Below the pieces are notes generated by a model, which saw only the letters and a program-made list of their open reading frames with translations, did not search any database and was not told where the DNA came from. The translations under genes and the position numbers were made by a program. Of a stretch of 64,000 nt of DNA, positions 45,000 through 53,643 are shown piece by piece; the first letter of the stretch is position 1; every line of letters starts with the position of its first letter. The stretch is taken from the NCBI GenBank assembly GCA_963677085.2, contig CAXXFH010000004.1, forward strand, positions 1,550,001 to 1,614,000. Direction: 5' to 3'. The DNA is from G963677085 sp963677085. GTDB lineage: Bacteria; Planctomycetota; Planctomycetia; Pirellulales; Thermoguttaceae.

Positions 45000-45704
45000 T
45001 TTTCCCGGCGACACGTCACCCGGCGGCACTGTCACCCGACGGCAGCGAGGAAGCACAATCTCGAAGGTCCACCGACCAAGTCGCAATAGTCAATGAAGCA
45101 CCAAGCACGAATGACCAAGTAAAACGCTGCATCCACAGAACAGCGGCAAGAAGGTTGGTCCTTTGCTAGGGCGTGATGGGAGATTCATTGGCCGCCGGAA
45201 CTTGGTCTGGGGAAATCTCTAATGTCTATTCCGCCGCACTGGCGGGCTCGAGTAGCCAGAATCTTTTCCGCCCGGGCACCCACGTTTTCTCGTCGTCAGA
45301 CGCCATTTTCGTAACGAAAAGGCCTGCCGAGTGCCATTGTCTTCGCATTGCGTGACGTAAAATGCGATGGTACAATCAATGGCTCTTAACCTCCGCGGGG
45401 TACTCTGCCGGGCCCCATCGAGTCGACAAGTTGGCCGACACCGCTGCCCTATGGTTCCCTCCTAGCCGGCACCCGAGGGGCTTTCCAGCGCGGAGGATCT
45501 CACCTGCGGAACGACATGTGCTTACGCTTGGCTAGGAGTTTCGCCAACCTCGCGATCCGGACCGTCGGGTTGAAAGGTTGCCACTGCCTTGTCAGGTCGA
45601 AGCCAGCAGTATTCAGGTCAACAGTGTTCTGTTCAAACCGTGTTCTGTTCAATCGGATCGGTCTATCCGCCTAAACTCACCCGAGGAGGGAGAGCAACGC
45701 GATC
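45000..45704. other. Long leader region of the ClC gene
   Basis: About 705 bases; short frames only. A candidate promoter (TTGCGT-17-TACAAT) is at 45348-45376. No repeat recognised. The ribosome binding site GAGGAGGGAG precedes the GTG of the ClC gene by about 12 bases. Confidence 0.45.
45348..45376 (+). promoter_or_regulatory. Candidate promoter for the ClC gene
   Basis: TTGCGT (45348-45353) and TACAAT (45371-45376) with 17 bases between. The leader would be about 320 bases. Confidence 0.4.
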
Positions 45705-47540
45705 GTGGAATCTTTTACCCGCAAGCTACGCGATATTTTCGACCTGGAATCGTCCGGACGGCTGATCATTTATAGCGCTGTTGTCGGGATCGTCGCAGGC
45801 TTGGGAGCCGCCGGTTTCTACTGGACTCTGGAAGCCTTCCAAACCCTGGTCTTGAAATGGACACTTAACTATTACCCCCCGGGAGCCGGAAGCGAAATCG
45901 CCACCCACGTCGAGCATTTGCCCGCCCAATGGTGGATCATCCTGCTAATCCCCACCATCGGTGGTCTCTTCTGCGGGCTAATCGTCTACGGGTTCGCGCC
46001 GGAAGCCGAGGGCCACGGCACCGATGCGATGGTCCGAGCGTTTCACGGCGAAAAGGGATCGATTCGTGCCCGAGTTCCGTTGATAAAGATGGTGGCCAGC
46101 GTGCTGACGATCGGCACCGGTGGATCGGCCGGCCGCGAAGGCCCCATCGCCCAGATCGGCGCCGGTTTCGGATCGTTTCTGGCCAGTCGCCTGAAACTGA
46201 GCGACTGGGAACGTCGCATGCTGCTTTTGGCCGGGACGGCCGGCGGCATTAGCGCCATCTTTCGTGCCCCGCTCGGAGGCGCCCTGTTTTCGGTCGAAGT
46301 GCTCTACGCCAGTACGGCGATCGAGTTTTCGGCCATCGTGCCTTGTGTCTGTTCGGCCGTGGTGGCCTACTCAGTGTTCTCCGCGATCTTCGGCCCCGGG
46401 CTGGCCTTCTCCACGCCCGCCGGCCTAACATTTGGCGGCGCGCACGAATTGCCGTTCTACCTGGCGTTCGCGGTGATCTGCTCGGTAATGGGCTACGTGT
46501 ATGTGTCGTTTTTCTACGGCACCCGCGACCATTTCTTCCGCCGGTTGCCGATTCCCAACTGGTCGAAGCCGGCGTTGGGTGGGTTGTTGCTCGGCCTGAT
46601 CGCGATCTGGCTGCCCCACACGATGGCCGGCGGCTACGGCTGGATTCAAAAGGCCCTCGACGGCCAACTCACGCTGCAGTTGATGGCTGTGCTGGCGCTG
46701 GCCAAGATTGCCACCACGTCGTTCACGATATCTTCTGGCGGTAGTGGTGGCGTTTTCGCGCCTTCGCTGTTTATCGGTGCCATGTTGGGCGGCGCCTTCG
46801 GACAGCTTTGCCATCAGTTCTTCCCGCAGTACGCCCCACAACCGGAGGCGTTTGTGTTGGTCGGTATGGGCGGGTTCTTTGCCGGCGTGGCCAAGGTTCC
46901 GCTGACGGCCCTGCTGATGGTCTCGGAGATGAGCGGTTCGTATAACTTGCTGGTGCCGCTGATGGTGGTCAGCGTGATTAACGTGGCCCTGATCTCGCAA
47001 CGTTGGACACTCTATGAAGAACAGGTTTCGTCGTTGATCGACAGCCCGGCTCACTTGGGCGACTTCGTGGTCGACGTGCTCGAAGGCATGTTGGTACGCA
47101 ACGTCTACAACCCACAACGGCTTCCGCACCTGATTCCCGAGGAAATGCCGCTACCCAACGTGCTGCGACTCGTGGCCAACTCGAATGACTCGTATTTTCC
47201 AGTCGTCGACGGCGAAAAGCGTTTGGTGGGGATTTTCTCGTTGCACGACATACGAGCAACGCTGGTGACCCATGGCGACGGAAACCTCATTCTGGCTTCC
47301 GACCTGGCCACGGCCGACGTAACCACACTAACGCCCGACGACAACCTGCACACGGCATTGCGCCTGTATACGCAACGACAAATCGAAGAAATACCGGTCG
47401 TCAATACCGACGACCCAAAGCACGTCATCTGCATGCTCCGCCGCGGCGAAGTCATTGCGGCATACGATCGGCAGATGACCGCCCTGCGTGGCGACAAGAG
47501 ATCCTCTCGCACAAAACGGCAACCGGCGTCACCCTCGTGA
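45705..47540 (+). CDS. ClC-family chloride channel/antiporter with C-terminal CBS pair
   Basis: 611 aa, GTG start. Twelve or so hydrophobic segments with the ClC selectivity motifs: GSAGREGPIAQIG (gating Glu in REGP) near residue 147, the GGSGGVFAPSLFIGAMLG filter near 346 and a late GMGGFFAGVAKVPLTA. Residues ~465-590 hold two CBS domains (for example LPNVLRLVANSNDSYFPV and EIPVVNTDDPKH). CBS pairs bind adenine nucleotides and regulate transport. Followed by a HisN-like phosphatase on the same strand. Confidence 0.93.
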   Translation: MESFTRKLRDIFDLESSGRLIIYSAVVGIVAGLGAAGFYWTLEAFQTLVLKWTLNYYPPGAGSEIATHVEHLPAQWWIILLIPTIGGLFCGLIVYGFAPEAEGHGTDAMVRAFHGEKGSIRARVPLIKMVASVLTIGTGGSAGREGPIAQIGAGFGSFLASRLKLSDWERRMLLLAGTAGGISAIFRAPLGGALFSVEVLYASTAIEFSAIVPCVCSAVVAYSVFSAIFGPGLAFSTPAGLTFGGAHELPFYLAFAVICSVMGYVYVSFFYGTRDHFFRRLPIPNWSKPALGGLLLGLIAIWLPHTMAGGYGWIQKALDGQLTLQLMAVLALAKIATTSFTISSGGSGGVFAPSLFIGAMLGGAFGQLCHQFFPQYAPQPEAFVLVGMGGFFAGVAKVPLTALLMVSEMSGSYNLLVPLMVVSVINVALISQRWTLYEEQVSSLIDSPAHLGDFVVDVLEGMLVRNVYNPQRLPHLIPEEMPLPNVLRLVANSNDSYFPVVDGEKRLVGIFSLHDIRATLVTHGDGNLILASDLATADVTTLTPDDNLHTALRLYTQRQIEEIPVVNTDDPKHVICMLRRGEVIAAYDRQMTALRGDKRSSRTKRQPASPS

Positions 47541-47656
47541 CCCGCGCCTATTGGATGACGGAACGATCAACGAGGGCCCCGGTTTTAAAGCACTTACTCA
47601 TGGCCAACCGTTCCGTGAAAACGCAAACATCTACCAATCATCCAGAGATTCCCCTC

Positions 47657-48478
47657 ATGAGCGCACCTTCGTCCGAAATCTCCCAGCGTCTGGAACTGGC
47701 CGTTGATGCCGCGCGCTCGGCCGGCCACATCACCTTGGAGTACTTTCGTCGCGACGACCTGACCGTAGAGCGCAAGGGCGACGACTCGCCGGTCACCATC
47801 GCCGATCGGCAGGCGGAAGATCACCTGCGCCGGCGAATCGCCGAACATTACCCTGACGACGCCGTGATGGGGGAAGAACTGTCCGACACGGAAGGTACGA
47901 CCGGTTTCCGCTGGATTCTCGATCCCATCGACGGCACCAAATCGTTCATCCATGGGGTGCCGCTGTTTGGCACACTGATCGGCGTGGAATACGAAGGAAA
48001 GAGCACCTTGGGGGTGATTCGCATTCCGGCGCTGGACGAGTGTGTTTACGCCGCCATCGGCTCCGGCGCCTGGTACACCCAGGGCGACGACTCCCCACGG
48101 CCAGCTCGCGTCTCTTCGTGCCAATCGTTGGCCGAGGCCCTGTTTCTCACCAGCGAAGTGAAAACCTTCGACGAGGTCGACCGCCGTGATGCCTACCGAC
48201 GACTGGAAGCGGCCACGCGACTGACCCGCACCTGGGGCGATTGCTACGGTTACTTACTGCTGGTCACGGGTCGGGCCGAGGTAATGGTCGATCCGGTGAT
48301 GGCCGCCTGGGACGCCGCCGCCTTGCTGCCCATCCTCCAAGAGGCCGGCGGAACGTTCACCGACTGGCAGGGAAACCCCACAACCCACGCCGGTGAGGGC
48401 ATCGGCACCAATGGCCACCTGCTCGACGAGGTCTTACGGGTTATTCGAGGCAATTCGCCGGCGAGCAAGTACTGCTAG
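47657..48478 (+). CDS. hisN: Inositol monophosphatase-family phosphatase, histidinol-phosphatase-like
   Basis: 273 aa from the ATG at 47657. A longer frame starts with a GTG at 47537 overlapping the ClC stop (GTGA), but the family length (~260) and N-terminus favour 47657. Metal sites: EELSD, then WILDPIDGTKSFIHG and AAWDAAALLPIL (last Asp). The segment LDPIDGTKSFIHG and WGDCYGYLLLVTGRAE are typical of histidinol-phosphatases of the HisN group. Symbol by similarity only. Confidence 0.82.
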   Translation: MSAPSSEISQRLELAVDAARSAGHITLEYFRRDDLTVERKGDDSPVTIADRQAEDHLRRRIAEHYPDDAVMGEELSDTEGTTGFRWILDPIDGTKSFIHGVPLFGTLIGVEYEGKSTLGVIRIPALDECVYAAIGSGAWYTQGDDSPRPARVSSCQSLAEALFLTSEVKTFDEVDRRDAYRRLEAATRLTRTWGDCYGYLLLVTGRAEVMVDPVMAAWDAAALLPILQEAGGTFTDWQGNPTTHAGEGIGTNGHLLDEVLRVIRGNSPASKYC

Positions 48479-48804
48479 CACGTGGAAGTCCCGCTGCTCG
48501 ACGTGTTTTTCCGCTTTGCGGCTTTCCGCCTGCAAGAATGATCTTGTACGATCTTGATTTTTTGGGTAGAACACCATCGCCATCCGACTTAGTGTAGTGG
48601 GCAGGGAGGCCCAGCGTCTCCGCGAAACGGGGATGTATTCCGGCATGGACGTCGCGAGCGGATTGGTTCTTCCCGTACGGTTTTAGAAAAAACCGTAACG
48701 TTGGAGGGAACCGCGATCCTGACGTCCCGCGTACAGGATACCAAGGCTGTTGTTCGTAGGACGACAGCCGGGTTGAACGATTCAGCCGGAAAGGAGGCCC
48801 CCGT
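48479..48804 (+). other. GGA-rich leader of the CsrA fusion gene
   Basis: No gene. The last ~200 bases carry ten GGA motifs, including an ACAGGATA match to the CsrA consensus, well above chance. Two hairpins: ACGGTTTT-AGA-AAAACCGT near 48677-48697 and the GGA-loop hairpin at 48745-48769. Confidence 0.6.
48745..48769 (+). promoter_or_regulatory. GGA-loop hairpin upstream of csrA-REC (candidate CsrA site)
   Basis: Arms GGCTGTTG and CGACAGCC pair over 8 bp with one G-U, and the loop TTCGTAGGA ends in AGGA. The gene's AAAGGAGG Shine-Dalgarno lies 21 bases further on, so a CsrA dimer could bridge loop and ribosome site. Confidence 0.5.
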
Positions 48805-49575
48805 ATGTTAGTCCTCTCTCGCGCCGCTGGCGAGAAACTCGTCTTCCCTTCGATTGGCGCCACCGTCCAGGTCTTGCGCATCAAGGGAAAAGCTGTCCGT
48901 TTGGGCATCGATGCCCCATCGGAAGTTCCTGTGATACGACACGAATTGCTGGAGGATGTCCAGCAGATTTGTGCCGAGTACGCCCAACGCAATGGCAGTC
49001 CCCAAGACAAAAAACTGCGGCATGCGATGCGCAATCGCCTGAACGCGGCATCGCTAGCGCTGCATCTCTACCATAAGCAGTTAGAACAGGGGTTGGCCGA
49101 CGCTGCCGAGGCAACGTTCGCTAAGGTCATCGAGGAATTCGAGGCCATCGAGCAGGAAATGGCCCGCAGCAGGGACGCAGCCCCGCCCGCGTGCGAGCCC
49201 CGCCAACGCCGTACGCTGGTGGTTGAAGACGACAGCAACGAGTGCGAGTTGCTGGCCGGCTTCCTGCGGATGAGCGGTTTCGAGGTGGCCACGGCCGGCG
49301 ACGGGGCCGACGCGATCGACTATCTCCTCTCGCACGACACTCCAGACGTCGTGCTGCTGGACATGTTCATGCCCCGCTGCGACGGGCCGGCCACGGTCAA
49401 CGCAATCCGGGACAATCCCAGCTTGAACGAAATGAAAGTGTTCGCTATCAGTGGCACTTCACCCGCGTCCTTGGGCGTAGCCACAGGGCCGCGGGGAGTG
49501 AACCGTTGGTTCCCCAAGCCCGTAAATCCAGAACAACTGGTCCGCGAGCTGGACCGGGAACTGGTGTTTTGCTGA
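48805..49575 (+). CDS. CsrA - helical - response-regulator receiver fusion
   Basis: 256 aa, perfect AAAGGAGG 7 bases upstream. Residues 1-55 are a full CsrA domain: MLVLSRAAGEKL, then VRLGIDAP and the PVIRHELL end; the RNA-contacting Leu4, Arg6 and Arg45 are all kept. Residues 66-125 are helical, with LRHAMRNRLNAASLALHLYH resembling a histidine-kinase dimerisation H-box (His73) but without an ATPase domain. Residues 135-255 are a receiver: EDDSN (acidic pair), phosphoacceptor Asp186 in VVLLDMFMP, Ser in FAISGTS and Lys238 in FPKP. So phosphorylation could control CsrA RNA binding. kaiB and a hybrid kinase follow. Confidence 0.9.
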   Translation: MLVLSRAAGEKLVFPSIGATVQVLRIKGKAVRLGIDAPSEVPVIRHELLEDVQQICAEYAQRNGSPQDKKLRHAMRNRLNAASLALHLYHKQLEQGLADAAEATFAKVIEEFEAIEQEMARSRDAAPPACEPRQRRTLVVEDDSNECELLAGFLRMSGFEVATAGDGADAIDYLLSHDTPDVVLLDMFMPRCDGPATVNAIRDNPSLNEMKVFAISGTSPASLGVATGPRGVNRWFPKPVNPEQLVRELDRELVFC

Positions 49576-50238
49576 GCGAGAAAATGGGGAGCATGGCGGG
49601 CGATGTGCCATGCCGTAGCATCCTTCCGCCACGTGCTCTTTAGGTACACGTCATCAAAGGCTGAGCGGGCATCCAGGAAGTTTTGGTCGTAGATTCGGTC
49701 AATGGTAGTACTCGATTACTAGCCAGGAGGTCGCCAACCAATCATCCGTCGTAAGGACAGTCCGGCAAATCAGCAAGTTGTTTATCGGTCTGTCCTATTG
49801 AGCCTTGCATATTGAATAAACGGAGGGCGACCATCGGGAGCCCAGTTTCAGGTCATTTGGCCTTTATCGACCGTTTAATGAATATGCCAACATCAATGAG
49901 TTGTGACTTGTCGCGACGTCGGGAAGGCTCTTGCGGTAGCGCCAAACCCTGTGGACGTTTTTTGCATGAGGTTTGCCGTCGCGTCGACAACTATGGGTCC
50001 AAGAGGAGCGTTTCGACTGAAGGTGGGTACGGGACACGTACTACGTGCTCTCGCGTCTTCCTTCAAACTGCCGGTGGCGAGGAAGAGAAGAGTCATCCCA
50101 CTGGTTGCTCAACACCTCCCAGGGCTCTGACAACCCGGGGCAGTCCCTCAAGTGTTTTGCACCAATCGTCATGTCCGGAGAAGGAACGAACCGGACCCTC
50201 CGAAATGGATTTCGGTTAGCCCCAAGGAACTCCCACCG
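49576..50238. other. Leader region between csrA-REC and kaiB
   Basis: About 660 bases. A frame at 49812-50219 has Arg/Ser-biased composition and no ribosome binding site, and is not considered a gene. GGA motifs are near random density over most of it, but five fall in the last ~65 bases, one in a hairpin loop (50200-50215). Confidence 0.5.
50200..50215 (+). promoter_or_regulatory. Perfect GGA-loop hairpin upstream of kaiB (candidate CsrA site)
   Basis: CCGAAA-TGGA-TTTCGG: a perfect 6-bp stem with a tetraloop TGGA preceded by A, so the site reads ATGGAT within the structure. This is the canonical form of a CsrA binding site (ANGGA at a hairpin tip). It ends 23 bases before the kaiB ATG, and a further GGA is in the ribosome site AAGGAA. 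Confidence 0.6.
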
Positions 50239-50562
50239 ATGACGAAGTTCGTCTTCCGGTTATTTATTACGGGTAAGAACCCTAATCATCATCACACGGC
50301 CGACGATTTACAGGCCTTTTGTCTGCGCCATCTCGGTGCCGACTACGAGTTGGAAATCGTCGACGTCCTGCAAAATCCCGAGGTCGCGGAAAACCACAAA
50401 ATCCTCGCTACTCCCTCGCTAATTCGGGTGCGGCCACTGCCATCACGACGTTTCATCGGCGACCTCGGCGGCTGTGATCGGATGCTGGCTCAACTACGCT
50501 GCGAACCCACCAGTTACTGCGAGGAGGAATGTGTTGTCAACCATGAAGCGCGACCATTGTGA
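50239..50562 (+). CDS. kaiB: KaiB-like protein
   Basis: 107 aa from the ATG at 50239 (MTKFVFRLFITGKNP); AAGGAA upstream. The whole chain matches the KaiB family: FRLFITGKNPN, DLQAFCLRHLGADYELEIVD, VLQNPEVAENHKILATPSLI and RVRPLPSRRFIGDLGG. In cyanobacteria KaiB changes fold to bind KaiC and displaces SasA; in other bacteria KaiB-like proteins occur with KaiC-like or kinase genes. No kaiC is in the window. It overlaps the following hybrid kinase gene by at least 20 bp, so the two are translationally coupled. Confidence 0.93.
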   Translation: MTKFVFRLFITGKNPNHHHTADDLQAFCLRHLGADYELEIVDVLQNPEVAENHKILATPSLIRVRPLPSRRFIGDLGGCDRMLAQLRCEPTSYCEEECVVNHEARPL

Positions 50563-52042
50563 CAACCCCTCGTGCGATTACCGCCGCGCGCTTTGTGTCA
50601 GTGCCGCTCGATTCCACGCAATCGTCGACAAAAGCGCCGACGGGGTCATTGTTGTCCAAACCGACGGAGTCATCCGCTTCGTCAATCCGGCAGCCGAAAC
50701 CCTACTGGGACGGCCCGCGAGAACGCTCATCGGCGAACACTTCGGAGTCCCCGTCGTCCCCGGCGAGGTGACCGAAGTCGATCTGGTCTGCTCCGATGGC
50801 GCCCAGCGCGTGGCCGAAATGCGGGTGGTCGAAACCCATTGGCAAGATCAGCCCGCCTTCCTGGCCACCTTGCGCGATATCACCCAACGGAAGCATCGCG
50901 AGGTCGAAATCCGCGAAGCCGTCCGCCGGCGCGATCAATTCCTGGCCATGCTCTCGCACGAGCTTCGCAACCCCTTGGCGGCCATTTCCAATGCGGCCGC
51001 CGTACTGCATCAGCAACAAGGCGAAGCCCTGGAATCCGCCCGAGCGCGAAGCATCATCCGACGCGAATGCAGCCAAATGGCTCGCCTGCTCGACGACCTG
51101 CTCGACGTTTGCCGCATTTCCCGCGGCAAAACCGAACTCCGCAAGGAGCCGCTCGACCTGAATCGAATCGCCCAAGAGGCTGGGCAGATCATCAAGCCCA
51201 TGATCGAAAACAACCAGATCGATTTCCAGATCGATCTGTCGGCAGAACCTTTGTATGTCGACGCGGATCCCGTGCGTTTGCAGCAGGTCTTCGTTAATCT
51301 ACTAAACAATGCCATCAAATACACCCAGCCGGGTGGTGCGGTGTGGTTAAGTACCAGCCGTGCAGAAGGAGAAACGCTTGTCCGGGTTGCCGACACCGGC
51401 ATGGGCATTCCTCGCGAGTGGTTGGAACATATCTTCGATCCCTTTGTCCAAGGCAACGTCTCCTTGGATCGCTCCGACGCTGGGCTCGGCATCGGGCTGT
51501 CGCTCGTACGTAGCTTGGTGGAACTTCACGGCGGTTCGGTCAAGGCCATCAGTGCCGGCCGAGGAAAAGGTAGCGAGTTCGTCGTTCGACTCCCGGCATG
51601 CGAAGCCCCGCAACCAAGACGCTGTAAACGAAAGCGTGCAACCGCCGTCCGAGAAATGCATATCCTCGTTGTTGAAGACAACGCCAACGCTCGCGAAATG
51701 CTCAAGGCCCTGCTGGAACTCGACGGCCACGAAGTGGCCACGGCCCCCGATGGCGGTAAGGGCCTCGAAATGCTCGAATTCCAGCCGCCAGAGCTCGCGC
51801 TGATCGACATCGGACTACCGGTGCTCGATGGCTACGAACTGGCCAAACAAGTCCGAGCAAACCCCAAGTGCGACGACGTCTTTCTCGTCGCGCTAACCGG
51901 CTACGGACAACCGGGCGACCGCAAACGGGCACTCGACGCCGGCTTCGACGCCCACCTGGTCAAACCGCTCAATCCGGGCGAATTGAATCGACTGGTGGCA
52001 GAATACCAGCAAGCTCAAGCCAAGCAGCCGACCTCGTCCTAA
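50543..52042 (+). CDS. PAS - histidine kinase - receiver hybrid
   Basis: 499 aa from ATG 50543, inside the end of kaiB; a TTG at 50534 with GAGGAGGA 6 bases upstream could be the true start (three residues longer). PAS domain ~20-115 (FHAIVDKSADGVIVVQTDG). HisKA: MLSHELRNPLAAISNAAAVL with His139. HATPase: VNLLNNAIKYT (N box), DTGMGIPREWLEHIFDPFV and GLGIGLSLVRSLVELHGGS. Receiver ~372-490: ILVVEDNAN, IDIGLPVLDGYE (Asp), VALTGYG and LVKPL (Lys). N-terminal Cys6, Cys11 and Cys18 are notable. No output domain: it must signal to a partner, the CsrA-REC protein being a candidate (inference). Confidence 0.92.
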   Translation: MKRDHCDNPSCDYRRALCVSAARFHAIVDKSADGVIVVQTDGVIRFVNPAAETLLGRPARTLIGEHFGVPVVPGEVTEVDLVCSDGAQRVAEMRVVETHWQDQPAFLATLRDITQRKHREVEIREAVRRRDQFLAMLSHELRNPLAAISNAAAVLHQQQGEALESARARSIIRRECSQMARLLDDLLDVCRISRGKTELRKEPLDLNRIAQEAGQIIKPMIENNQIDFQIDLSAEPLYVDADPVRLQQVFVNLLNNAIKYTQPGGAVWLSTSRAEGETLVRVADTGMGIPREWLEHIFDPFVQGNVSLDRSDAGLGIGLSLVRSLVELHGGSVKAISAGRGKGSEFVVRLPACEAPQPRRCKRKRATAVREMHILVVEDNANAREMLKALLELDGHEVATAPDGGKGLEMLEFQPPELALIDIGLPVLDGYELAKQVRANPKCDDVFLVALTGYGQPGDRKRALDAGFDAHLVKPLNPGELNRLVAEYQQAQAKQPTSS

Positions 52043-52284
52043 TCCTCGTACGACGTTTTGGTGTTTTGGGCCACGCAACGTTCGCCTTGCCAGCCACCCA
52101 AGCAATACCCCAAAGCGCCGACAGATCCCACTTGCCCAAAACACCCCTTCTTCCGCAACCGATAATCTCTCTTTAATGCTCAAGATCGTCAAAGTCGCGA
52201 CCGATAACTCCGGTCGACGGATCACCTCGTCTTCGTATGCGCGAGGCGCAGCGGGGAAATCCTGGCTAAGAAGGGAATCTGGGC

Positions 52285-53643
52285 ATGCAACAACACCAGT
52301 CCAACCAGCCGTGGCCAAGCGACGACGTACCAGTTGGTCCCACGGCGTCCGCGAATTCTGGCGAATTCACACCCGACCCTGGGCACTCCAGCGTCGGGGA
52401 GACTCTCGCACGCATCCCCAATTTGGATGCCACAGAATCCTTTCCGTCGTCTGACGCGGGGTCTTTCACGTCCCACTCGGGCAAGGGGCGCTCCAACGGT
52501 CGACTGCTCAGTCAAGCACTCTCGATCAAGCTTCTGCTCGGCGGCGGGGTACTGCTCGTGCTCGCAGCGATCATCGTAGTCAACCGCCCCAGTCGGCCGT
52601 CGCCCGACGATGACTCGATACACACGTCCAGCCAGGGACTACCGGCACCCGAAGCCGAATCGGCTCCTACCTGGACAAATACCGTAGCGCCCGGCTCCCA
52701 GGCACCGATTGTCCCGCCGAACCCTTGGAATACGGCCAGTGGGTCGCCCAATCTGCAATCCGCGCCCCCAAGTCTCGACTATCAGCCGAATCTTCCGGAG
52801 CTTCCTGGGTTTGCCACCACACCGCCTTCGTCGCCCAACCCGGCCGGTGTGCCGCAGATGTCGGCGCTGCCTGGGCATCCCCAATACGACGGCCAAACCC
52901 CGGCTCCGACAGCACCCTCCAACTGGGCCGAACAAAACTCCAGGGCGGCGGCCGAAGATCGTCTTCCCGTGCCGAACGTCGAGGGCCCTGCCGCGCAATA
53001 CGAAGCCCGGCGTCCCAACCACGGCTACTATCAGCAATATCCCAATCCAAGCGCCTCGCAATCGACGGCAACGCCCCCACATACTGGCACTGCTGGCGGT
53101 GTAACCAGCCCGCAAGCCACACTACCGCAAGCCACGGCAAACCGATCGCTCCGGATTGGCGATCCGCCGGTGCCTGCTCCGGTGAACAATTCTCAGGGTT
53201 CGTATGGTTCTCCGAGTTGTGCCCAGCCGTCGGCAGATTCTCGTTACCCAACAACGATCCCGCAGGATTACCGTCAACCAAATTACGGCCAGCAGACCAT
53301 TCCTCAACCGAGCAACCCTCAACCGACCCCCTGGCAACAAGACTACCGTCCGGGTTCCACAGCGCCAAATTATCCGCAGACTAACCCCACGCAACCGCCC
53401 GCCGCCAACAACTACAACTACCCGGGCAATCAGGGCGCAAACAACACGACCCCGTATCCCACGGGCACGGCCACGCCTACCGACTATCGCCAGACGTATC
53501 AGGCAGATACTCGGTCGCAACCATGGCCCCAGCAGTCGCCCACGGCCGAATCGGTACAGCCGGGCGTAGCCCAGTTCGACGGTATTATCGAAAAACCTTC
53601 CGCCAGGACCTCCTATGACCGCGCTCGACCAAGCGTTTATTAA
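52285..53643 (+). CDS. Pro/Gln/Asn-rich single-TM protein
   Basis: 452 aa. One TM (about residues 81-100: KLLLGGGVLLVLAAIIVV), a ~80-residue polar N-terminus and ~350 residues of Pro/Gln/Thr/Asn/Tyr-rich low-complexity sequence. The end overlaps the next gene by 29 bp, so the two are coupled. It may be an envelope scaffold or chain-length type partner for the ATPase-like protein downstream; no family is recognised. Confidence 0.75.
   Translation: MQQHQSNQPWPSDDVPVGPTASANSGEFTPDPGHSSVGETLARIPNLDATESFPSSDAGSFTSHSGKGRSNGRLLSQALSIKLLLGGGVLLVLAAIIVVNRPSRPSPDDDSIHTSSQGLPAPEAESAPTWTNTVAPGSQAPIVPPNPWNTASGSPNLQSAPPSLDYQPNLPELPGFATTPPSSPNPAGVPQMSALPGHPQYDGQTPAPTAPSNWAEQNSRAAAEDRLPVPNVEGPAAQYEARRPNHGYYQQYPNPSASQSTATPPHTGTAGGVTSPQATLPQATANRSLRIGDPPVPAPVNNSQGSYGSPSCAQPSADSRYPTTIPQDYRQPNYGQQTIPQPSNPQPTPWQQDYRPGSTAPNYPQTNPTQPPAANNYNYPGNQGANNTTPYPTGTATPTDYRQTYQADTRSQPWPQQSPTAESVQPGVAQFDGIIEKPSARTSYDRARPSVY

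Noticed and set aside
49812..50219. 135-codon open frame between csrA-REC and kaiB
   Set aside because: Arg/Ser/Pro-biased composition, no ribosome binding site, and it ends inside the kaiB leader hairpin region; most likely non-coding.
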